This document shows, one piece after another, positions 16,473 through 24,904 of a stretch of DNA of 64,000 nt. The stretch's first letter is position 1. Each line of letters opens with the position of its first letter. The translations under genes were made by a program, and so were the position numbers. The notes under the pieces were generated by a model. That model searched no databases. It was not told the origin of the DNA and saw only the letters and a list, made by a program, of their open reading frames with translations. The stretch comes from Spirulina major PCC 6313 (GTDB lineage Bacteria > Cyanobacteriota > Cyanobacteriia > Cyanobacteriales > Spirulinaceae): contig NZ_KV878783.1 of assembly GCF_001890765.1 (NCBI RefSeq), positions 4,244,771-4,308,770 of the forward strand, given 5' to 3'.

Positions 16473-16516
16473 CACCCCGCCGATCAGGGCAGCGTGCCGA
16501 CCTGATCGGCGGGGTG
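16473..16516 (-). terminator. Hairpin overlapping the stop codon of the usher gene
   Basis: The arms caccccgccgatcagg (16473-16488) and cctgatcggcggggtg (16501-16516) are perfectly complementary over 16 bases, with a 12-base loop. The usher stop codon at 16484 lies within the stem, so the last residues of the usher and the terminator share sequence. On the minus strand it is followed by gattt but not by a long T run. Confidence 0.55.
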
Positions 16517-19186
16517 GCGATAGGGAAGAGAGATGATTTTTCGGCGTTTTGAGGTGCGGCGTTGAGACCTGTCGTTATTGGGGGGAGGGGTTTGGAGGTT
16601 CAATTCTTCGAGGGTGTCTGAGTTCGGGTTGAAAATGATTTGATTGCGATCGCCCACGGCTTGACCGTTGATGTTGATGCGATAGGTTCCAAGGCGAAGC
16701 TGTTCGAGATAATACACCCCGGCGCTGTTGGTAATTGAAAAACTGACGATCTCGCCCTGTTCATCCACGGCTTCGACTCGCGCCCCAGCGACTGGGTTCC
16801 CGTCGGCATTCGTCACCACTCCCATCAGCGTATAGGATGCCTGCAAGGGGATCGGAAACGGGGTGTAGCTGCCCTCTGCCACCTCGACGGCAAAACTGGT
16901 GATGGTCGGTTGGAAATCCGGGGGAAATCCGGCCTCTTCGAGGTCGATGCGATGGAATCCGGCACTGAGGGGCAAGAGGAGGCGATCGCCTTCCTGATAC
17001 AGGTCTTGCGATCGCACTACTTCATGATCGACAATCAGAAAATCAACACTGTCCTGATACAGAGATTCCCCCGCGTCGCGCTCACCGTTACCATTAAAAT
17101 CATAGAACGGCTGCACTAATATCCCACCTTCGGTGCGTAACCGTTCGGGACGGCGTTCACCGGGCCCAAACCCCGGCTGCACTCCTAAACTAGAGCGTAG
17201 TTGAAACGTGAAACGGTTTTGATTGGCGCGGAGGGTGACCACTTCGTAGCGGGCTTCGAGAAACAGGCCAGGAACCACCGTCGTACCGATGAGGGCATAG
17301 GGGCCGTGGCTTTTCGCGCTCACGCCATAACCCAGTTCCGTTTGCCAGAGGGATTGGCCGATGTCATTGCGATCGCGGGATTTATAGTGCCATCCGGCAG
17401 TTAAGAGGTAATTATCTTGTGCAGTGCGACCTTGCCCGCCCTCGACCCACTCGGTTTCAAGACCCAGGGCGAGAAAATCAGACTGATTAGTACGGTTGAG
17501 GCGATAGTCTAGTTGGGTGTCGGTGGTGAGGCGATCGCTGCGATCGTCGCCACGATGGGTCAGCGTCCACTGATCAAGACGTTGATACAAGAGCCAATCT
17601 GTTCGAGCATCCGTCTGCCAATTCAACCCCAAAATCGTTGAAGCCAAGCGGCCAGAGGTGGAATATTGCACCCCAAACCGGGCAAAATCATCCCAAGTGC
17701 CCCGACTGAACAACCGCAGCCCCGCAAGCACTTCCCAATTCAAACTATATTGTGTGCGGTCTAAATTCGTGTTCAGCGTGATATACAAGTCCTGCTGATC
17801 CCACACCACCTCCGCATCCACATCACTATCAGTACTCATTAACCCCGAAATGGCAACGCGCAGGGGCGTACCCTTGGGTTGATAAAACAGTTCTGCCAAG
17901 CCGTAGAGGTCGCCATCATAAACACTGCCGATACCAAGGGTGAGGTCTTCACTGATGCCGTAACGGTAGGCAACACCGCCGCTTAACCCCTGAAATTCCC
18001 CAATAAATTTATCGGGCTTGCGGATGCGTCGCCAACCGCTAGACGCGATCAGGGCTGATGCGCCGGTGGGGAGTTGTTCGGGCAGGAGGGTGAATTCGGC
18101 TGCTTCGATGACCGGCTCGGCGGCGAGGGAACCGTTGGGAAACAGAAGCAGATAATAGTTGCGCGGCGCATCCCGTCCCACGGGGACATCAGTAAACCGA
18201 TAGACCCCGGAACCATCGACGAGTTCTTCATCCCACACATCGCGCTGCTGGAGGTTGGTGACGAGTTGGACGAGGGTTCCGGGTTCGGCGCGGCCGTTGA
18301 TCGTGGCGGTGACTTGGTTGGGTTGGAGGCGGCGGGTGGGGTTCGCGCCGCCGCTGATGTTGCGGTAGGAGAAGGGGGTGAAGCCTCGGCGTTGGATGGT
18401 GGTTGTGCCCCAAAAATCGCCGGGGGTTTGGCCGCGCCAAAAGGTGGGCTGGGAACCGAAAAAGTAGTCGGCGCGATCGCTTTGGTTCAAGATTTGAAAT
18501 TCGGCCAGTTGCCAGGGGTCGCCATCGAGGAGATTGCCGGGGTTAATCCGGGCAAACCAACTACTGCCGAACATCGTGCCGACGGCGAGGAGTTCGCTGC
18601 GATTTTGCCAGTCGGAGTCTTTGGTTTTGTCAAAGGTGAGGTTTGGCTCGATGAGGGTTAAACCAAAGGAGGGCGATCGCACCACGGGCAGGCCTGCCAA
18701 ACTGACCAGGGGCGGTTCACGACGGCTACTGCGCGTCGCGTTCACGGTGGGCACATCAAAGACGATCGCATAGTCAAAGGCATCAAATTCGACACCAATC
18801 TCGAAGCGATCGCGGATTTCAGCCACGGAAAAGACGCGGCCCAATTCCGGGTCTTGGCGAATGTCGTTGGGGTCGAGGCGCAGGACTTTGTAGGGCGATC
18901 GCAGTTCGATTTCGGTCGCGCTGATCGCGGTGGTGCGAATTTGCAACACCTCTAGCACCGCATCGTAGGGAATCAGCCAATTCTCAAAATCAACGGCCGT
19001 GAATTCGTCGATTTCTCCCCGGACGAATACGCCGGGGTTAACGTTGCGATTCCCCAGGTTGAGGCCGATGATCGGGAGTTCGTCGGGGGTTGGGGAGGGT
19101 TGGGCGATCGCCATACTCAAGGGGTTGAGCAGCAGGAGGGCGAGGATACTGCTCAACCAGGTTTTAGGATGGTGATGGGGTTTCAC
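16484..19186 (-). CDS. Outer-membrane usher of a chaperone-usher fibre system
   Basis: A 900-residue exported protein. Residues 1-28 are a signal peptide (LSSILALLLLNPLSMAIAQ). An N-terminal domain of about 200 residues, unlike classical FimD, is followed by a long beta-rich region with repeated amphipathic strands and aromatic strand ends (for example SGGVAYRYGISEDLTLGIGS, FGVQYSTSGRLASTILGLNW), fitting an outer-membrane barrel. The C-terminal part has FYDFNGNGERDAGE, a calcium-binding-like turn, and a carboxypeptidase regulatory-like domain (VVTNADGNPVAGARVEAVDE). Ushers assemble pilin subunits delivered by the periplasmic chaperone, and a chaperone gene lies just upstream with a 6-base gap. 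I assign it to the usher superfamily by architecture and context rather than close similarity. Confidence 0.75.
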   Translation of the reverse strand: MKPHHHPKTWLSSILALLLLNPLSMAIAQPSPTPDELPIIGLNLGNRNVNPGVFVRGEIDEFTAVDFENWLIPYDAVLEVLQIRTTAISATEIELRSPYKVLRLDPNDIRQDPELGRVFSVAEIRDRFEIGVEFDAFDYAIVFDVPTVNATRSSRREPPLVSLAGLPVVRSPSFGLTLIEPNLTFDKTKDSDWQNRSELLAVGTMFGSSWFARINPGNLLDGDPWQLAEFQILNQSDRADYFFGSQPTFWRGQTPGDFWGTTTIQRRGFTPFSYRNISGGANPTRRLQPNQVTATINGRAEPGTLVQLVTNLQQRDVWDEELVDGSGVYRFTDVPVGRDAPRNYYLLLFPNGSLAAEPVIEAAEFTLLPEQLPTGASALIASSGWRRIRKPDKFIGEFQGLSGGVAYRYGISEDLTLGIGSVYDGDLYGLAELFYQPKGTPLRVAISGLMSTDSDVDAEVVWDQQDLYITLNTNLDRTQYSLNWEVLAGLRLFSRGTWDDFARFGVQYSTSGRLASTILGLNWQTDARTDWLLYQRLDQWTLTHRGDDRSDRLTTDTQLDYRLNRTNQSDFLALGLETEWVEGGQGRTAQDNYLLTAGWHYKSRDRNDIGQSLWQTELGYGVSAKSHGPYALIGTTVVPGLFLEARYEVVTLRANQNRFTFQLRSSLGVQPGFGPGERRPERLRTEGGILVQPFYDFNGNGERDAGESLYQDSVDFLIVDHEVVRSQDLYQEGDRLLLPLSAGFHRIDLEEAGFPPDFQPTITSFAVEVAEGSYTPFPIPLQASYTLMGVVTNADGNPVAGARVEAVDEQGEIVSFSITNSAGVYYLEQLRLGTYRININGQAVGDRNQIIFNPNSDTLEELNLQTPPPNNDRSQRRTSKRRKIISLPYRHPADQVGTLP

Positions 19187-19192
19187 TATGGG

Positions 19193-20011
19193 CTAGGGAA
19201 TCGTGAAGGTGACGCGGAAGGGGGTGCGATCGCTGTTGTAGTTCACACCAGAACCGAGATGCCCTGAGAGTTCGTAAGTGCCGGGGGTGAGGGTGAGGGG
19301 GTTGGCTTCGGTGTTGTAGTCCACCGTGAGATACCGTGACCCGTTGGCAATGATGGTTGTGGGAATACCAAGGCCGGTGTAGAGGGTTTCGCCATCTTTG
19401 CTTAAGGTCCAATTGCCTTGGGCGATGACGCTGGCCAGGCCGGTATTTTCCACCAATAGCTGCAAGGCTTGGGTTTCGGGGTTAAAGCGGGCTTGGGGGG
19501 TGCTGAGTTCGTGGGAGATGTTGCCTTTGCGGACATAAACGGCTACACCGATGCGGGGAACGATCGTTGTGCGAATCACCACATCACCATCACTTTGTTC
19601 TTGTTCTTGGATCGTGGCTTGGAGGTTTTCGGTGAAGATCATCGTGCGATATTCACCATCGGGGGCGCTGGGGGGGATGCGGGCAATGAAGCGAATGCGC
19701 CGCTCGTTGGAGCCGGGAACTTGCAATTCACGGGGGGAAAAGAGCAGGTAGGGGGTGAGGTCGTTGGGGCTGGAGTCGAGGAATTGAATGCCGGTTTCCG
19801 GGTCGTAGGTGAAGGGGCTGGTATAGACGCGGGCGCGAAAGTCGTTTTCGCCTGTGTTTCTAATATTGATGATGCCTTGGGCTTGGCCGCGTCGGAGTTC
19901 GGTTTCAATCACCATCGGAGAGATGCCCACATTGGCTTGAGCGGTGTCACCGAACAGGAGGAGGCTGGCAAGGAGGAGACCGGTGGTGAAGGGGCGCAAG
20001 GGATTGATCAT
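19193..20011 (-). CDS. Periplasmic pilus chaperone (PapD/FimC-like)
   Basis: A 272-residue protein with a signal peptide cleaved near Ala26 (LLASLLLFGDTAQA). NVGISPMVIETELRRGQAQG and IINIRNTGENDF form the first Ig-like domain. LLFSPRELQVPGSNERRIRF carries the strand with the conserved Arg, and VENTGLASVIAQGNWTL lies in the second domain. Such chaperones fold and cap pilin subunits in the periplasm. The gene overlaps the upstream subunit gene by four bases (ATGA) and is followed after 6 bases by the usher, so all three are one transcript. Overall it resembles the alternate, non-classical chaperone group. Confidence 0.85.
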   Translation of the reverse strand: MINPLRPFTTGLLLASLLLFGDTAQANVGISPMVIETELRRGQAQGIINIRNTGENDFRARVYTSPFTYDPETGIQFLDSSPNDLTPYLLFSPRELQVPGSNERRIRFIARIPPSAPDGEYRTMIFTENLQATIQEQEQSDGDVVIRTTIVPRIGVAVYVRKGNISHELSTPQARFNPETQALQLLVENTGLASVIAQGNWTLSKDGETLYTGLGIPTTIIANGSRYLTVDYNTEANPLTLTPGTYELSGHLGSGVNYNSDRTPFRVTFTIP

Positions 20012-20538
20012 GGTGATGTGGCGGTGAGGGTGACAGTATAGCTGTAGTTACCGGCGGGGAGGACGCGGCTATCAGCGAAGCCGACAACGAGGGAGACATC
20101 TAAAGTGGCATTGGTATTGCTGGGAAGGTTGAAATCGGCAGAGTTGGACAATCCCCAATTACCGCTACCGGAGCTAAATCCACTGGTGCCAATGTTGAGG
20201 ACTTTGCTATCGGCAGGGTAGCGGACAATGGTTCTGGCACTGGGATTGGCGGTGTTGAAGCTGGTGGGGGAGCTAATGTGTTGGATGGTGGCGGCGCTGA
20301 TTTGGCTGGCGGTGGTGCAGTTAATGATGACGGTGGCGGATGTGCCAGCGCCGCCGATGGCGCTGGCAGATTCAAGCCAACCTTGTTGGAGGGCAGGCGT
20401 GGCAAATGCGCCATTACTGAGGCCGCTAAAGGTGCAGGCCAAGGCACGACCCCCACTGAGGCATAAACCAGTGAGGAAAATGCTACTCAGGGGGGGGATG
20501 AGGGTTTTTAAAAAGGAAAGTTTCATGGATGGTTGCAA
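20008..20538 (-). CDS. Fimbrial subunit, spore coat U-like
   Basis: A 176-residue secreted protein: signal peptide to Ala33, then ACTFSGLSNGAF and a beta-rich Ser/Thr/Ala-rich body, with a second Cys in VIINCTT that can pair with the first. The C-terminal strand SYTVTLTATSP is the type of strand exchanged with the chaperone and between subunits. The last four bases overlap the chaperone gene. It lies downstream of a second subunit gene, separated by 245 bases with repeats. It may be a minor or tip subunit. Confidence 0.75.
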   Translation of the reverse strand: MQPSMKLSFLKTLIPPLSSIFLTGLCLSGGRALACTFSGLSNGAFATPALQQGWLESASAIGGAGTSATVIINCTTASQISAATIQHISSPTSFNTANPSARTIVRYPADSKVLNIGTSGFSSGSGNWGLSNSADFNLPSNTNATLDVSLVVGFADSRVLPAGNYSYTVTLTATSP

Positions 20539-20662
20539 CGGTTAACCTATCCCACAGTTTGACGGTTTTGTTATGGATTGGAATGGAGGTAGAAACCCCA
20601 AAATGGGGCGTTACTTGGCAGAAACAAGTAGTATAGAATTCGGTTGTAGAATTGATGAATTT

Positions 20663-20775
20663 AGTAGGGTTGGCATTGCCCACCCTACTCATTGACTACG
20701 GCGGAATACCCCATGAAATCCGGTTGTAAAATTGATAGATTTAGTAAGGTGAGCATGTGAGCATTGCCCACCTAC
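20663..20775. repeat. Duplicated hairpin repeats between the two subunit genes
   Basis: Two related units, each beginning cggttgta-aattgat and containing a hairpin. At 20663-20689 agtaggg and ccctact enclose ttggcattgccca. At 20744-20775 gtaaggtgagcatg and the gcccacctac arm form a weaker copy. They lie in the 245-base gap after the upstream subunit gene. In RNA they would stop or slow transcription, or protect the upstream message, making the first subunit more abundant than the downstream gene products. Confidence 0.6.
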
Positions 20776-20783
20776 ACATTATT

Positions 20784-21290
20784 CTACAAAGCAACAGCAG
20801 TTAGAGTAACACTAAATTGATATGTACCAGCCGGGATAGCAACATCATCTTGCCATGTCATTTCAACACTTAAGGTTTCATTTGTAATAACCTGACCAAT
20901 CGCGACTGCTCCAGCAGCATTTGTAATAGCAGTACCACTATTAACGTTTGTTCCGGTGACTTGACTGCTACTAGCAGTTGCCGCACCGAGTGCAGTTGCT
21001 GCCGCATTCGCTGCAACAGGAGCAGCAATTGCTAAGGTACTAGCTGCACTATTACAAGTTAAATCAACAGTACCAGGGGCAGTTGTATTAAATGTATCTC
21101 CAGTTGCCGTCAGCACATTCGCAGCAGGCAAAGTAGGTGTTCCAAAGTTACAAGTGGGTGCGATCGTACCCTGAAAAATCACATCAACAGTGACGGCGGA
21201 GGCTTTGGGGGCGAAGGTGACAGCACCGAGAACGGCAAGACTTGCAACAAGAGCAAAACGACGATTCAGAATTTTAGGAACCATGATCAA
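20784..21290 (-). CDS. Fimbrial major subunit-like protein
   Basis: A 168-residue secreted protein. The signal peptide RFALVASLAVLGAVTFAPKASA is cleaved near residue 32. The mature part starts VTVDVIFQGTIAPTCNFG, with a second Cys in DLTCNSA, Ala/Thr-rich strands, and a terminal strand TYQFSVTLTAVAL, again suited to strand exchange with the chaperone. Composition is Ala/Thr-rich and codon use is AT-richer than its neighbours. It is the first gene of the operon, directly downstream of a CRP-like site. Its likely role is the main building block of the fibre. Confidence 0.75.
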   Translation of the reverse strand: MIMVPKILNRRFALVASLAVLGAVTFAPKASAVTVDVIFQGTIAPTCNFGTPTLPAANVLTATGDTFNTTAPGTVDLTCNSAASTLAIAAPVAANAAATALGAATASSSQVTGTNVNSGTAITNAAGAVAIGQVITNETLSVEMTWQDDVAIPAGTYQFSVTLTAVAL

Positions 21291-21401
21291 ACCTCCGAGG
21301 GGCTTTTTTCTTTTCTACTTAGGAGACGTTTCAAGTCATCCATTTGTGAAAAAATAATCTGTCGATGGGCCAACCACAATTGAGCAGTATTACTAATGTA
21401 T

Positions 21402-21417
21402 TGTGCTAAATATCACA
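21402..21417 (-). promoter_or_regulatory. CRP-like (SYCRP1-type) binding site upstream of the pilus operon
   Basis: On the minus strand the 16 bases TGTGATATTTAGCACA match the CRP/SYCRP1 consensus TGTGA-N6-TCACA at nine of ten positions. About 42-48 bases further downstream is GATTAT within a T-rich stretch, a plausible -10. That spacing fits an activator centred near -69, a class I position. From memory, the cAMP receptor SYCRP1 of Synechocystis controls a small secreted-protein/chaperone pair (slr1667/slr1668) through such a site, which would be a parallel. Confidence 0.5.
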
Positions 21418-21571
21418 AAATATTGATTCGTCAAGATTAAAAAATCAATTTTAAGCTTTTTTTTGGATTTCATGAATCACAAGAAACCAGAGAAAATCCC
21501 CTCCACCAAAGGCAAAGAGTTAGTTGATTAAAACAACAAAATAATTGCAAATTAACTCACGGTAACACTGA

Positions 21572-22183
21572 TCATTGATTCACATTCTTATGCTTTACGC
21601 CCCGCTCATACTCCGCCAACCGACGACGCAAAATCGCCCGCGCTTGGGAAACCCGCTTCCGCACATTTGCCGTCGAAAGACCTAACCGCTCCCCAATCTC
21701 CCCATAGGAACAATCTTCCTCCACCCATAACACCATCACCTCCCGCAATTTCGATGGTAAAGCCGCGATCGCTTCCCAACAGAACGTGATCAACTCTGCC
21801 TGCAAGGCATAGTTCACCGGATCTCCCGGCCCATATTCCCCATCTCCTGACGGAGCGATCGCATCAAAATCACCACAAACTACCGCCCGACGACCCCGCT
21901 GACGATGGAGATCGATACATAGATTTTTTGCCAACTGGCGCAACCAAGCTCGCTCATTATCAATCTTGCTCTGCTTGGCTTTCGCCTTTGCCCTTAACAT
22001 CGCTGCTGACCAGGCATCCTCCGCATCGGGTCTATTCCCCATCCACCGCAAACAGCAACGGTAAATCTCGGCTTCGTGCTGCAACCACATCGACCAAAAA
22101 ACTCGATCATCATCCGTGGACATTCTAGATGAAGCAGATGGATGAGCGTCACTTTGCTCACCATCATCACGCAAGGCAATCAT
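21572..22183 (-). CDS. ECF-like RNA polymerase sigma factor
   Basis: A 203-residue protein of the sigma-70 family with only regions 2 and 4. Region 2 is around AEIYRCCLRWMGNRPDAEDA and RAWLRQLAKNLCIDLHRQR; region 4 has LPSKLREVMVLWVEEDCSYG, EIGERLGLSTANVRKRVSQA. No anti-sigma factor is adjacent. It ends 281 bases upstream of the first pilin-like gene on the same strand, so it may drive that operon, but the linkage could be accidental. The preferred ATG at 22183 could be replaced by the internal Met at residue 21. Confidence 0.8.
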   Translation of the reverse strand: MIALRDDGEQSDAHPSASSRMSTDDDRVFWSMWLQHEAEIYRCCLRWMGNRPDAEDAWSAAMLRAKAKAKQSKIDNERAWLRQLAKNLCIDLHRQRGRRAVVCGDFDAIAPSGDGEYGPGDPVNYALQAELITFCWEAIAALPSKLREVMVLWVEEDCSYGEIGERLGLSTANVRKRVSQARAILRRRLAEYERGVKHKNVNQ

Positions 22184-22390
22184 TATTCAATCTCTCCTCA
22201 AGAGTTCAGACAGTTATGTTCCTGAAGGAATACAGTTAAAATTAATAAAGTGTCTTTAATTAATACTCAAGAACACTGGAGATTTTCTCCCACACCCCAA
22301 AATCTTCATAATTCTTGGCCACCACCTTGACAAACCTAGATCGGTGGATTGGAGCAGATTATTGAGTCAAAAACGCGAAGTCGCGGCAAC

Positions 22391-22443
22391 GGGATGGAGA
22401 AGCCCGCGCTCTCTGCGTAGCATGAGCGTCGGGAGTATGTCAC
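22391..22443 (+). mobile_element. IS200/IS605-like right-end remnant
   Basis: The bases gatggagaagcccgcgctc followed by a hairpin and ending gggagtatgtcac match the 3' end typical of cyanobacterial IS200/IS605 elements carrying tnpB. The hairpin arms cccgcgctc (22403-22411) and gagcgtcggg (22424-22433) pair around a 12-base loop. In such elements this region is both the transposition right end and the scaffold of the guide RNA used by TnpB. No tnpA or tnpB frame is visible here, so it is a solo end or remnant. Assignment rests on remembered end sequences. Confidence 0.5.
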
Positions 22444-22529
22444 TTAACATCACAACCTATGTTTTCAGGGTGTTGTGCATGACAGGTTAAATATCTTAGG
22501 TTAGGCGTGGGGGCTTCACTGCACCGCTT

Positions 22530-23237
22530 TCAATCGTCATCGGTGAGAAATTCGGTGAGGGCGGCTTTGGCGGCGGCTTTTTCGGCTTCTTTTTTCGATC
22601 GCCCCTGACCTTTGCCATAGACCACCCCATCAATCGCCACCTCGGCCTCAAAATACGGTGCATCATCCGTCCCCCCAATCCGTTCGGTGTAGTAGCGGGG
22701 TGGGTCGCGTTGGGGGTTGCGATCGCTGTCGGCGAGGGCGTGCTGTTGCAGGAGACTTTTATGATCGGCTTTTTTCCCATCCATGCTGTTTTGTTGCGGA
22801 GTCAAAAGCTCCGTCAAAATCCGCTCAAACAGCGGGGTCATAAAATCTTGCACAATTTCTAAATCATAGGAATCGAGGTAATAGGCCCCTAACATCGCCT
22901 CAAACGCCCCACAGAGCAGGCGCGGATTAAAGCGGGCTCCATTTTGTTCAGCCGATTTTCCCAGGCGCAGTTGCTCATCAATGCCGAGGGCGATCGCAAA
23001 TTCCGCCAACTGTTCCCGATCTACCATCGTCGTGCGGAGCCGCGTCATATCCCCTTCACTCAATTCCGGCTCATGGTGGTATAAAAATTCACCACAGAGA
23101 AACGTCAACAGCGCATCTCCCAAAAACTCCAGCCGTTCATTATCGGCCTCACGGGTATTACTTTCGTGGGCAAACGAACTATGGGTGAGAGCTTGACGGA
23201 GCAAGTCGGGGTTACGGAAAGACGGCAAAGCAGGCAT
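22530..23237 (-). CDS. rnc: Ribonuclease III
   Basis: A double-stranded RNA endonuclease that processes rRNA and other transcripts. The start ATG at 23237 (MPALPSFRNPDLL) gives 235 residues; the longer frame above it is not typical. The catalytic signature is NERLEFLGDALLTF with Glu and Asp, and FEAMLGAYYLDS carries the second acidic pair. A double-stranded RNA-binding domain occupies the C-terminal 70 residues (PYFEAEVAIDGVVYGKGQG, SKKEAEKAAAKAAL). The first 26 residues of the longer frame overlap the 3' end of the plsC-type gene. Confidence 0.93.
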   Translation of the reverse strand: MPALPSFRNPDLLRQALTHSSFAHESNTREADNERLEFLGDALLTFLCGEFLYHHEPELSEGDMTRLRTTMVDREQLAEFAIALGIDEQLRLGKSAEQNGARFNPRLLCGAFEAMLGAYYLDSYDLEIVQDFMTPLFERILTELLTPQQNSMDGKKADHKSLLQQHALADSDRNPQRDPPRYYTERIGGTDDAPYFEAEVAIDGVVYGKGQGRSKKEAEKAAAKAALTEFLTDDD

Positions 23238-23289
23238 AAATAAATTGGCAGCGATCGCACAAGGGAAGAGATAGTTAATCTCTAGTATC

Positions 23290-24006
23290 TCATTGTGCCG
23301 GAGCAGACTTTTCACGGCAAACCCGTGACCCCAGAGATTGCAATGCTGCTGCCAGGTCTTGGGTTAATTGTTTTGAGCCGGCCTTCACAGAATCGCTGCT
23401 GTAGTCCGTCGCCGTAAGGGGCTGACCAATCGTGACGCGCACCGCCGTACCCCGGTGCGGAATGGGGTCGGAATAGTGCAGATCAATGGGCACAATTTGC
23501 ACGGGCGGCAGGGTGTTAGAACGCTGTGCCTGTGCGTCGAGGGCAATTTTTGCCACACCGCGTTTAATCGGTTGCACCTGGGTGTCTCGAAAAATATTCC
23601 CCTCAGGAAAAATCACCACCATTTGCCCCCGATGCAACAGTTCAATGGTGTGGTCTAGGCTCGCCATTTTGGTGCGATGAGTGCGGCGTGTATCCACGGG
23701 AAAGCCGCCCAACTGCCGAATAAACCACCCCTGCACCCCCCTCATTTCATCCGCCGACACCATAAACCGTAGGTAACGCCCTGTGACCCCTCTGCCCGTG
23801 GCGTGGGCGACGATCAGCGCATCCCACCGGGAGCGATGGGTCGGGGCGAGGATGACGGGGCCATGGTTGGGAATATGGTGTTGACCTGTGACGAAGATGT
23901 GATCGAAGTAGTAGGGCAGCACGAATTGATTGCCCAGGGGATAGGCGATCGCACTAAAGAGGGGAGAAATACGGGAGGAAATTTTTGAGGGGGTAATGGT
24001 GTTCAT
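23290..24006 (-). CDS. plsC: 1-acyl-sn-glycerol-3-phosphate acyltransferase (PlsC-like)
   Basis: A 238-residue acyltransferase with the hallmark HX4D motif in PTHRSRWDAL, the second motif FPEGNIFRD and a hydrophobic N-terminal segment. The enzyme transfers an acyl group to lysophosphatidate in membrane lipid synthesis. It reads on the minus strand, ending 52 bases above the chosen rnc start. No other lipid genes are adjacent. Confidence 0.85.
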   Translation of the reverse strand: MNTITPSKISSRISPLFSAIAYPLGNQFVLPYYFDHIFVTGQHHIPNHGPVILAPTHRSRWDALIVAHATGRGVTGRYLRFMVSADEMRGVQGWFIRQLGGFPVDTRRTHRTKMASLDHTIELLHRGQMVVIFPEGNIFRDTQVQPIKRGVAKIALDAQAQRSNTLPPVQIVPIDLHYSDPIPHRGTAVRVTIGQPLTATDYSSDSVKAGSKQLTQDLAAALQSLGSRVCREKSAPAQ

Positions 24007-24207
24007 GGCGGTTTACAAAGGGGCTTCGACTTGCTTTCAGCCTAGGGATTCAGGCTGAAGTTCACGGGTGCGATCGTGCCAGTTTACGGAGCGAACAGGG
24101 TTTAAGGGTGGGTTTTGCCCCTCACCCCCATGATGATCTACCCCCAGAAGGGGACAGTTGCGCAAGTGGAATTCTACGGAGCATCAACAAATCATGAACA
24201 CAGAGAA

Positions 24208-24256
24208 TCGGTGAACGGGATCGGTGAGCGGGATCGGTGAGCGGGATTCGGTGAGC
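24208..24256. repeat. Short tandem repeat, 13-bp unit
   Basis: The unit tcggtgagcggga occurs three to four times in tandem with minor changes, ending in a HIP1-type gcgatcgc. It lies in the 279-base gap between the plsC-type gene and tadA, with no visible gene. Confidence 0.6.
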
Positions 24257-24285
24257 GATCGCCCCAGTGAATTCAGCATCCGTCC

Positions 24286-24777
24286 TCAAGCGCGACGCTG
24301 GGCAAACCAATCCGAGAGCAGGGTTTGACAGGCGGCGGCTTCAATCCCGGCGAGGACGGGCAAGCGATGGTTAGAGCAGGGATGGTCGGGCAAATTGAGA
24401 ACACTGCGCACCGTTCCCGTTTTGGGGTCATCACAGCCATAGACCAGCAGGCCAAGGCGAGCTTGGATAATCGCGCCGGTACACATGGGGCAGGGTTCGA
24501 GGGTGACGTAGAGGGTGCAGGGGGTGAGATGCCAATCTTGTCGGGTGTGGCTGGCTTGTTGGATGGCGAGAATTTCAGCGTGGGCGGTGGGGTTGCGATC
24601 GCGCTCTTTCCGATTTCCCGCCCGCCCCAAGCAATGCCCCCCCTGATCCACCACCACCGCCCCCACCGGCACATCCCCCGCCGCCCCAGCCTCCCGCGCC
24701 AACGCCAACGCCTCCCCCATCCAAAACCGATGGTGAGCGTAGGCGGCGGGCGTTAATTGTGCGAGTTCAAAGCGCAT
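24286..24777 (-). CDS. tadA: tRNA-specific adenosine-34 deaminase
   Basis: A cytidine-deaminase-fold enzyme converting A34 of tRNA-Arg to inosine. The zinc site is HAEI with PCPMC further on. Start ATG 24777 is chosen (MRFELAQLTPAAYAHHRF) because ggaaggga stands just upstream; the longer frame to 24867 adds an unconserved leader. This gives 163 residues, the normal family length. Motifs VPVGAVVVD and GNRKERDRNPTAHAEI are complete, so the enzyme should be active. Confidence 0.92.
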   Translation of the reverse strand: MRFELAQLTPAAYAHHRFWMGEALALAREAGAAGDVPVGAVVVDQGGHCLGRAGNRKERDRNPTAHAEILAIQQASHTRQDWHLTPCTLYVTLEPCPMCTGAIIQARLGLLVYGCDDPKTGTVRSVLNLPDHPCSNHRLPVLAGIEAAACQTLLSDWFAQRRA

Positions 24778-24904
24778 TCCCTTCCCACCCTGAAACAAAG
24801 CTAAACCCCAGCACCATGGATCAAATCCCACGCCCCCAAGCAGGCGAACCCGCATCCTGTGCTTCATTTTCTACAATGAAACCAATGCTCATGCCTTCGT
24901 TCCC

